In this document: in pieces, positions 21,401 through 24,783 of the stretch
How the letters are laid out: each line of letters opens with the position of its first letter
Numbering within the stretch: position 1 is the first letter of the stretch
Source of the DNA: Lentisphaerota bacterium
GTDB taxonomy: Bacteria; Verrucomicrobiota; Kiritimatiellia; UBA8416; JAIOPI01
DNA: 64,000 bases
NCBI GenBank assembly: GCA_021413965.1
Contig: JAIOPI010000022.1
Coordinates: forward strand, 186,001 to 250,000
Reading direction: 5' to 3'
Notes under the pieces: model-generated
Told to the model about the DNA's origin: nothing
The model's database searches: none
What the model saw: only the letters and a program-made list of their open reading frames with translations
Translations under genes and position numbers: made by a program

Positions 21401-23357
21401 CATTCCCGCTGCGTGCTTCCGCCCAGACGCGCAGCTCATCCACATAGCCGGCCGTCAGGCCACGGCCGAGATAGGCGTCACCCATGACAATATTGGGGCG
21501 CGCCAAGGTGATCTGCGCGATGAGGAGGAAGCCATCACGGAAGAGACGGAACGTATTGTCAGAGGGCGAAAAGCTGATGGCGAGATGCTGCCACTCATTG
21601 GTCTGGAGCGGCGGGACGGTGTTGGTGCCGCCGACGGAGGCGATAATGCCCGCCCCACTGTAGATCTGGCCAATGGGGACACCATTGGTGAGCCCCATGC
21701 GGAAGCTCTCACCGTTCAGTCCGACATAGGTGAAGATGTCACCGGTGATGTCAGCCTGGGTCGGGTAGTACCAAGTCTCGATCGTCCACGCGCTGCCCCC
21801 GAACTGGAAGCGCGAGCTTTCGGGAATCGCCACGCCCGTGGCCGGGGACGGATTCGTCGACGCGTCGAAACTGGCCGACGCATAGTCGGGCCGGCTCATG
21901 GGGTGCCGCGGGCTCGTTCCGCGATCCACTTCCTGTCGATCCGTCCAGCCATCGTCGTCGCTGTCGATCTGCTGGGGGTCGGTCAGCCAGCGCTCTTCAC
22001 CCGCGTTGTTCAGCCCGTCGGAATCGAGATCCTCCAGCGAGTCCGCCACGCCGTCATTGTCCGTATCCAAGTCAAAGGGATTGGTCCGCGTCCGGAACTC
22101 GTAGAGGTTGCTGAGCCCATCCAGTTCGATGTCCGTGAACGGGTCGAGACTGACGTTGTCGACTCCGTAGATGTCCGGCTGGATCCCGTAGAGACTCTCC
22201 CACCAGTCCGGCAGCAGGTCCAAATCGGCATCGTCAATGTCTTCCAGGTTGAGGGCGTTCTGCGTGGGAACCCAGGTCGAGGTCCCGACGTCAGAGAAAT
22301 TGGTCAAGCCGTAGGAATTCGGGAACGGCGTGTACAGGACATTGTAGGCCGTGGGCAGAATCGAGTTGAGTCCGAGGACGGTCGAGGAGAAGTCCTGGAT
22401 GGTGAGGCCCGCGTCGTCGAAGCGGAAATACCCGCGCAGTTGACTGGGGACGGAGGGCGAGACCTGGAGAAACTTGCTGCGCCAGAGCCGCAGGTCGTCG
22501 GCGGTGCGCGCGCGGCGCCAGATGCGCACTTCGTCCATCATGCCACTGGTCAGCACGGTGCTGGCCGTGTTCGTGCCGACACCGCCCAGATACATCCGGC
22601 CAGTGCCCGTGGTCGGTTGCAGCAGCGCCGTCTTGGCGAATTTGGCATCGTTCACATAGAGGCTGATCGAGCGCGTCTCCGGGTCCCAGACGCCAGCCAC
22701 GTACTGCCAGCGATCCGCCACCAGCGGCAAATTGCCTGCCGTCAGCCCGCCCGCCATGAAGGTGATTCCGCCCGCCGTCTGAAATCGCGCGTAGGCGTAC
22801 CCGTTGGTCAAGCCGATTTCCGCGCTCGTCAACCCGTTTGTCAGCCGATAGGCAATCAGCGTGCCGGTCAGGTCTGTCGACGGCCGGACCCACGTCTCGA
22901 GCGTCCACCCATTGCCGCCGCCCAGCGTCGTGTAGCGTCCGGGTCCGGGCAGTTGAATGCCCGTCCATGTCGTGGCCGTCGAGGCCGGCACGGCAAGATC
23001 AAGGCTGCGGGGGGGGGTCAGCACCTGACCCAGCACGTTCGTCAGCGTCAGGTCATAGTGGCCCATGCTGTAGAGCGGGTGCGTGATGTACTGGGTGTCC
23101 GGATTGCCGGAACCCGTCGGATCCCCGAGGATTTCATGCAGTTCGGGGACGCCGTCATCGTCGGTGTCCGGCGTGTTGGTCGCCGTGCCGAGGAACAACT
23201 CCTCCGGATCGGTCAGACCATCGCCGTCCAAATCCTGTGCCCGTGAGGCGGGAACGGCCAGGCCTATAGACAGCAGCATCACGGCCAGCCAAAGCGGCCA
23301 GGCGCCAGTGCCACGGAAACACCCCCATCGACGCATCCATTGGGTACCGTAGTTCAT
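6489..23357 (-). CDS. Giant secreted LamG / thrombospondin-type-3 protein with embedded subtilisin and VWA domains
   Basis: A single uninterrupted 5622-residue frame. It has an N-terminal signal peptide (cleavage likely after Ala40, ASRA-QD) and a plausible ribosome site (GAGGGA) before ATG 23357. About 12 LamG-like (concanavalin-type) modules start near residues 148, 517, 1128, 1500, 2298, 2585, 2788, 3262, 3755, 3932, 4385 and 4573. Each opens with W-T-x-E-x-W-x-x-P-like strands, and most close with LDEVRIW-like strands. Between them are YYRFDDGG and PDWWE...YGLDP linkers and many DSDGDGL thrombospondin-type-3 calcium repeats. An I9 propeptide (about 1712-1780) and a complete S8 protease (about 1800-2090) interrupt the array: Asp in VLDSGV (about 1836), His in GHGTHVAG (about 1894), Asn in AAAGNEG and Ser in GTSMAAPH (about 2051). 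A VWA domain with an intact MIDAS (DTSGSM, GGTD, SDGQ) lies at about 3395-3560. The last 600 residues are Fn3-like and end YRVFWSF, with no recognised sorting signal. It is probably a cell-surface or secreted adhesin/processing protein; substrate and partner are unknown. Confidence 0.93.
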   Translation of the reverse strand: MNYGTQWMRRWGCFRGTGAWPLWLAVMLLSIGLAVPASRAQDLDGDGLTDPEELFLGTATNTPDTDDDGVPELHEILGDPTGSGNPDTQYITHPLYSMGHYDLTLTNVLGQVLTPPRSLDLAVPASTATTWTGIQLPGPGRYTTLGGGNGWTLETWVRPSTDLTGTLIAYRLTNGLTSAEIGLTNGYAYARFQTAGGITFMAGGLTAGNLPLVADRWQYVAGVWDPETRSISLYVNDAKFAKTALLQPTTGTGRMYLGGVGTNTASTVLTSGMMDEVRIWRRARTADDLRLWRSKFLQVSPSVPSQLRGYFRFDDAGLTIQDFSSTVLGLNSILPTAYNVLYTPFPNSYGLTNFSDVGTSTWVPTQNALNLEDIDDADLDLLPDWWESLYGIQPDIYGVDNVSLDPFTDIELDGLSNLYEFRTRTNPFDLDTDNDGVADSLEDLDSDGLNNAGEERWLTDPQQIDSDDDGWTDRQEVDRGTSPRHPMSRPDYASASFDASTNPSPATGVAIPESSRFQFGGSAWTIETWYYPTQADITGDIFTYVGLNGESFRMGLTNGVPIGQIYSGAGIIASVGGTNTVPPLQTNEWQHLAISFSPSDNTFRLFRDGFLLIAQITLARPNIVMGDAYLGRGLTAGYVDELRVWAEARSGNELERWQHDLVPSFEIVDAGPFSGFLYTQELLPVAPPAPVDGYWPTIYKYTDLMRLYYRFDDGGPMVEDFSHFQDRTYYLTAAPSTNGAAPLLGVDDADGDGVSDWWVDLHNLSHWLDRYHGTAVDTRKDLDVDGDGAPDPTGWLDGNQGPWTEPPLPEFWPIPEADVGYIIRDFVCFGSFGGSALHEENFEYVDAKSRILHDSGKYVALVKYFMLPVDPTTATFSLRIDAGRANDVRVNGTSIPLTGTGSNVVTSLLHKGRNQIFILAEDTAGAVQTMQVTPPGTWRYNQGGDPPQFSDEPWPPQTFTWPLLTMKIDSGLVVDGQEIIVRGDKTKFDPRSVWHGRVSTDQALIRYADTVLRLPEHPDFGIELDSDLDKLSNYSELLTGSNPKDKDSDNNGIPDSDEDFDSDSLGNLQEDQVGSDPRLSDTDDDWLGDALEIAQGNNPVDGNSPPINRAARCDGSGYVELPKQRRFALDSWTVEMRIRPSAPGGRLLERNVGAVGGTGLPLVNYGLRLTSSNTVVAYFSDIVGRQIALESKAPILVTGSNWTHVAATYDLTTRKMSLFVDAQPSAALSTNNNPVTYGPGGATVRAGAGYVGLLDEVRIWNFARTQGQIEGTWRATLSGQEAGLVGYYRFDDGGLTAQDSLLSSRADWTTGWRNAATLNGFTNESFTALSISDLPLDADSDNDGLPDWWEIQYGLDPFDPSGDNGAFGDPDGDGLWNISEFQAQLNPSNASTFNDGVTDGFRDSDGDGLSNRYEQDNAGTRLDMVDTDDDNVTDWEEVTGHRVPGGWTPVVNATHTLIQPSAAAAPGPISNPLRSTDPLQHRSGYFDGTGALVVGQQDRHALSSWTLEAWIKPAAGSDGVVITRVVTNTLLNAQAINYEIGVTTNTAGAVIPYARYIGFTPGTTNRLEVRVDGRGASEVMGGALTTMELQPEIWTHLAGTYDQENHILSVYLNGELASYRRDAFSPWGIGVIEGQAFQGEVMVGGYRSASGDVTQGFEGSIDEAMIIGGVATAKSVRQSATEGLPMRSALLATSRTPPSGPRQLPLIKALSYEHTPTDILVRFRDNITPAQVSGVAQALGTSVVRSYQMVPVHLVKVSDGSTLEQKLSELRANPNVSYAEPNYKIKGSRTPNDPSLTRQWGMQNTGQTGGTPDADVDAPTAWDRGTGSREVTVAVLDSGVSYTHNDLAANIWTNEGEIAGNNLDDDGDGYVDDVYGYDFFNNDGDPVDDFGHGTHVAGIIAAQGDNGIGVVGMNWRAQIMGLKFIGAANYGTMDGAVAAIDFAISKGVRISNNSWGAYGFSQALYDAIAMARARNHLFVAAAGNEGVNIDEYPEIPAGYDLDNILSVAASDHNDQLASFSNYGLKNVDIAAPGVSIYSTMLNNSFGNMSGTSMAAPHVTGAAALLLSLYPNISYESLKLTLLNSADEIDAFSGLMQTGGRLNTGAAVTGTGIMLMYLPFDDGGSLYDNGESVEDFTVAQDWNNAWSSAGRFVGGASFSTNSYYLSGKDSNGDGIPDWWAEAYGFDPRGSSIANADADGDGVKNYTEYLAGTHPQMADSDGNGTQDADEDPDGDGLTTLQEQTLQTHPLRADTDDDGVSDGVESHDGTNPLNAYSPEHTRALVLDGSHRLRVRRETSASMVADWSVEAWVRPAASNQTGIVVRRAEKTPYRSQRRVDYELGLTDGVPYVSYAFRSGGTLVVERVTAPWTVDGGTWVHLAGVRDATNNQLRLFVDGKRVAYKRAATIPSQTAINALDTLIGGGDVSGSSVASGFAGALDAVRIWSYARTGLEIQGTRSTVLPEYVGGEADALRSPTHLFNFDDGGAYAENSRYSTNWVLNWADAAEVEGSSSGAVSNYLEDAAFPPVTFDVDDDTVSDETERGRNWLVMRSENPYTNRFLHFSNTGSNTVYVDELVDNDNTLQFATTNWTVSTWARLGALPSSMVPLVRRRLNDGGWVSFELGVRPISGKARAYARFNRADGSHAMVTLVATNDLPIGPAETDWVHLAATFKDGRFALDVNGRELTFLTLVGATPMMNGPGKLEIGGPGLLGDLQEIRIWKVPLSDTEVASTSRRTLLFSSFLLEQSYLADGENAYLARPTQDSEDGYVYDYSTTLDLQGVLLLTGRVTHKFAVESWVKMEKEALGGIIAERKIDVGLLPDQPDWRINHSLRVTGNGEPQGIWEGQVEVATPIYDASNNLTRVDVNIEHVRRNITSEVDIRDGKWHHLALVGDSLVVRLYIDGILDKQSLSYYVFRARPAPTFETFYGTYPPVKSVLRVADEGIQAILDEVMFWNESITEAQVRQHMEFGLDKRDIKAGLSTIVPLPEFSVDDGQAHHRLVSYLTFDGGVDSPFIPDVGNVQTPYRMTPLPAGNELVSLTDNVCPVKVDRLRSLERKVAGLFTGTDGGRYLENYMQRNDQDHAGLLGTGVSFVEEPVLGGGDPLPHIYADSDDDGMPDWWEAAYRLDPAGESGDYAPTADPDGDGLNNLYEYLSGADPWNHDADSDMVTDAAEDADGDGLTNLREQTDTRTNPQDADTDDDTRNDGTELSGATASGGRYSTAPLYSGDPRIARSLVLTGTAVKVPEPLRFDVTVNEESQQFERLSKWVVACQVRPTGTQTGALVVRRTLTGGVTFELRLDANVPTVRFTSSMGTVVSVTAPQAIPANAWSALMGVWSPDEHSLTLYVDEAPVARLTTSESCATGHGTTLCGEGVVGRMDDLYIGESLPSATPINATDFVFILDTSGSMFGQPLADLKTATHQAIDLLPASSEAAIILFNSSAVVAQDFTADRAVLHGVVDGLQASGGTDYSPPLQALLTLYGNRNPARKRVTVFISDGQPNIPTPQSLVQQVADANITVNTVGFGVAILGFTQELENIARTTGGTFYSAPTATELQTIMGGLVVVEETKLLYAYFPFDDGGRHAENYAHLLDWDFAIHNVTFDAASYATHATLYGWTIDNPTDTLPQWWLDAFFYGVEDVKPGDDADGDGLTNLSEFLLGLNPNSGDTDGDRIRDSDEDADGDGITNANEAARGSDPLRVDTDDDGLADSAELQLTTDPADALSPYQMRYIHNDGQGEVEVPGRVARKDQEGARFNLPVWTLESTVRLNRTPTNNVVLIGRYAEPSGHATFEMGIMTNLHPYVRFETGQGLEQKLVGPSMVALNQWVTLGGRFAEDEKADHTQLSLFHDFSESTRTLTDVTPALGTQQGNLVLGRYLPGDIDEVRVWNVARRDDQITALQRRTLLFGADVANLGSLKPNNDFMLTLDSAKYILPTWTISAWVKTGSGGNIIQRDSAGHINYSLGVNAQGRVTSSMDIQMLALVLTGQGDNGPVIETQLLWGRLNLTAFFGNASDGQWHHVATTFDGSILTVYLDGVFCGSATLPASSVTSIAWQSAAGTVVGLASTDFALALDPGAVTVGTGFIDGLIDELVVSGDALSRTEVIASMQTKPSMTSLVGYYDFDDVDMSAGKVVKSRVGSDEGILVGSAQVAVGTDQNAPIRIRPLDILGDKLAAYFPFDDGRWTNAANSVEDFRYRLDWDYAGTLSPSTNSIDFVPWFSAYTNSPDELIQNLYSLAPADTPWRTDSDGDGMPDIYEQYFGFSPEISTDAAEDADDDGLSNLNEYYAHTDPLFWDSDRDGKSDLDEDGDGDGLSNGQEQNVYFTHPGRTDTDDDGIGDLQELVATTDPRDSRSPFVPQALSFGGASDSNNEVVVLDAATGDWPTERLSLSKWTIELMLSPSNVPPAGANQSLIRRIVSSSGGVNYEVGITNRVVSGQPTIVPYARFDVAGTATPVVLLSGQTLSTNAWSHIAARFDGSTFALFVNGQQSIARAISASCATGAGDLVIGSADYEGLLREMRVWSVVRTDTQIRDFRSRTLFFGGAAAEAAYLQVSGKGAVRETTTSQQSGGNPIDNLTGQWTLEAWVKSTAPGVIIARRNTAAQTDDDFNYYLGIGESGTLLGRFALSYYQYVVQNNVVVPIQILDFTINNISGSINVMDGAWHHVAYIRDGASVRLYVDGLLDTSQSNLQVPIGVNVNNPTVRALNGPLVFGENMVGSLDELRVWNRGLSVSELKAGRNSNLTGTELGLVTYINFDLQLGRTADDRSALRDPAEEYGIYVGDAIRVQDALNGPPITTDPVRLYQRTSLVGYFGANDGGESLEDYTHRFGVTPFTGEMYAGRLGGSVSFANLLSVGVDMLTDSDVDGIPDWWESIFGLDPGTATGDDGSWADLDLDGLSNLAEYEAWRKQGVALDPHNPDSLNTGRYDFYGWSTNAPPNQYRIFGEIYTDFDGMEDGWEVSDGLDPRAYDAHRDADVDGWSNRSEFLYDVNPGDGTISHLARPNSNTTWPQPSVNFKIYYTGFRDTGPLRVFTYNAESMDGVPSATFALAGLAGPYPRSVLTTNIVSGHLREGATWFWAFYDVNNDGTWNAGEPAGMARNQPVNIGYSAADAIELDLTESQPNYTKPDYESPGFGRFDWSAVPQANTYKISIRNKSVDGWPVVLTRTVAAPRTFFHEQDYRIAGNPLGLAQAGYEWFVRYTIAPNGTDVLLTNGLFTVWYPPSLATPTLVTPSGIILRRAWNTLQWQEVPGATAYRLQIARDAAFTSIVTNHLASAPIPNAQSLCEMRMPTRAGDAGFGNGVYYWRVQALAMNLVSLWPSARSLTVDLTDNAAGPYSIAGSLVYFGKVTNSVFVVQAFKSRDFALEPFAQTTVANTSQSRSWPTNTMAYALKGLSPGTYFVRAFLDQNNNRLLDDWESVGFVRQNAYIPRALVVPPSLTEQTLPIVFADTDNDRIADDWEYQYNGNLSKFGAGSLRGYTDSDNDGILNDYEMYAGSPMNLNPLSGTAAGLDGVPIRVKSAFGLDPLTELYFDISGITFDSQGRAVIQWYALPGAGTKQGGTGGRATQSNAGVAVQYQVQYSPDLRQWLDVPAQGVVTYDAVSNKFLCVDPPVRNAKSYRYRVFWSF

Positions 23358-23469
23358 AGGAAACTTCCCTCAGTTACTCTGCCCAGGTTTAACTCGTTCA
23401 CGCCAAGTTCATGCTGCTTCGAAATGCCGTTGTGAGCGCGGGCTTCTTGCATACGTTGGCCCGCCTGAC

Positions 23470-24108
23470 TCACTTGTCCATTGCGCCGCCCGTGCGCTGC
23501 TGCAAGGCCTGCTCCAGAATCATCCGGTCACGAATGCCGTCGCGGATATCAGACCGCAGGCGCGCCTGCTCAATACGTTCCAGCGCCGGCGACCGGTTGG
23601 TCGATACAACGGGACCAGACGCCACAGCTGACAGTTCATGCAACCGCTCGGTCTTGCTGGCGATGAGCGCAACCGCCGCGTCGTGGCGCGCCCGGATGTC
23701 CTCGACCGTCAGGGTCTTCAAGACCTCGTCCGTCAGGGCCGTGTTGGGTATGGATTCCGGAGGGATGACGATAGCCTTCTCATCTGGCACCGGTTCGGCG
23801 TCCTTCGCGACCGCGACAGGTTGGCTGGCCACCGGCACCGGCTCCGTCACGGCGGCAATCGGAACAATGGCACCCTCCCCGGCGGGTGAACGACTTGCGT
23901 CAGCGGGAGCGACCTCGACTGGCCCCGGAACGGCGGAAACGGTGGTCGGCAGTTCGGTCCCGGCCGCAGGCGGCGCCTGCTTCTTGCCGCAGCCGCAGAG
24001 TACCACGAGCGCCAGTCCGGCCATACCAACGAAGACGGCGGCGAACCTTCCCACATCCGGGAACTGGCTGGTTACCCGTCGCCGCGTACGTTGAGCAGTG
24101 CTTCGCAT
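23470..24108 (-). CDS. Putative lipoprotein with C-terminal helical region
   Basis: A 212-residue protein. A basic start (MRSTAQRTRRRVTSQFPDVG) precedes a hydrophobic segment ending VVLCGC, a good lipobox. After it comes a long Ala/Pro/Val-rich stretch and then a charged helical tail (TVEDIRARHDAAVALIASKT and beyond) that looks like coiled coil. I prefer ATG 24108 over the longest frame start at 24240 because it places the signal segment near the N-terminus; the ribosome site is weak either way. The gene is first in the minus-strand block, 112 bp before the giant gene, and faces the activator gene across a 675-bp gap. No family is recognised. A role as a periplasmic or outer-membrane partner of the giant protein is inferred from position only. 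Confidence 0.65.
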   Translation of the reverse strand: MRSTAQRTRRRVTSQFPDVGRFAAVFVGMAGLALVVLCGCGKKQAPPAAGTELPTTVSAVPGPVEVAPADASRSPAGEGAIVPIAAVTEPVPVASQPVAVAKDAEPVPDEKAIVIPPESIPNTALTDEVLKTLTVEDIRARHDAAVALIASKTERLHELSAVASGPVVSTNRSPALERIEQARLRSDIRDGIRDRMILEQALQQRTGGAMDK

Positions 24109-24444
24109 CGGTCCGCTGGTTCTGGCTCGAGATGACGATGTAGCCGGTTCGCGTTGTTCGCTACACAGGTTCCCGATTTGTATACCACGCTCGTTTCCGA
24201 CTGCAATCCAATTTCGGGTAGTCATGTTGTTTTTCATCACGCGTTACGTCACCTTAACCCGCACATCCAACGCTTACCCCAAGTTTCGATCTGTCAAAAA
24301 ATAGTTCCGTCCGCGACGGCGGCAGCCCCCCCCCGCCACCGTCACTCCCGGGGACCGGTCACTCAGCCCCATGACATCACCGCGAAACCCGAGCCCTCGC
24401 CGCCACTCGCCCGACCATGCTGAGCGACTTCCAGGAAACGCCCG

Positions 24445-24503
24445 CCGGCACCGCCTCCGGCCTGTGGTGGTGGGGACCACGCGACACTGGAGGCGGTGAC
24501 CGG
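24445..24503. other. Compound stem-loop in the leader region
   Basis: CCGGCACCGCCTCC (24445-24458) pairs with GGAGGCGGTG-A-CCGG (24489-24503), 14 bp with one bulged A. The enclosed loop holds a second hairpin, GTGGT-GGGG-ACCAC (24467-24480). If the sigma54 promoter at 24628-24643 is used, this structure lies in the 5' leader of the lipoprotein/giant transcript and could act in attenuation or mRNA stability. Confidence 0.5.
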
Positions 24504-24627
24504 AACGGACGCCGGGGTGGTGTTGACAGTTCACCTCTTCGAGCACAGCAACTGATCGACTGATCGTCATTCCCCACGGCTCCCACGCTCGCAAACACGT
24601 AAACTCGCTCAGGTGCGTCTGTTGTAC

Positions 24628-24643
24628 GCACCCCCCGTGCCAA
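24628..24643 (-). promoter_or_regulatory. Candidate sigma54 (-24/-12) promoter toward the giant-protein block
   Basis: On the minus strand the sequence is TTGGCACG-GGGG-GTGC. The -24 half is a full match to TTGGCACG. The -12 half GTGC matches TTGC in three of four bases, and the invariant GG (24641-24640) and GC (24629-24628) are exactly 12 bp apart as required. Transcription would start near 24617 and read into the lipoprotein and giant genes. The activator gene next door encodes an intact GAFTGA motif, which supports the call. Confidence 0.55.
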
Positions 24644-24721
24644 GAATTCGATTAATATCTTAAACCGTTTACAACAAATGACTTAACACATAACTCGTAC
24701 ATGGCCAGCCAAATAGACATC

Positions 24722-24750
24722 TGGACATCGTCACAATTTAGCTACATAAT
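24722..24750 (+). promoter_or_regulatory. Sigma70-like promoter of the activator gene
   Basis: TGGACA (24722-24727) and CATAAT (24745-24750) are separated by 17 bp, each matching five of six consensus bases. The predicted start is near 24757, giving a leader of about 27 nt before ATG 24784. Copies of GACATC overlap the -35 and abut the start codon, so autoregulation is possible. Confidence 0.5.
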
Positions 24751-24783
24751 GCGCGCATCTTAAGGTCATTTGGTGCTGACATC

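Larger units (their letters stand above)
24109..24783. other. Long divergent regulatory region between lipoprotein and sigma54 activator genes
   Basis: A 675-bp gap without a credible gene. The right third (24645-24783) is AT-rich compared with its surroundings. It contains a sigma54-type promoter match on minus, a sigma70-like promoter on plus, a compound stem-loop, and three copies of GACATC (24716-24721, 24724-24729, 24778-24783). A TTGACA hexamer on minus (24297-24292) has no good -10 partner. Confidence 0.6.

Noticed and set aside
18858..23246. A 1462-codon open frame on plus, antisense to the giant gene
   Set aside because: It has no homology pattern, and its composition (runs of Arg, Val, Ile, His) mirrors the minus-strand DxDxDG and LamG codons. 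Long antisense frames are expected opposite a high-GC repetitive gene.
23358..23469. TTGGCGTG upstream of the giant gene as a sigma54 promoter
   Set aside because: The -12 GC is missing at the required distance.
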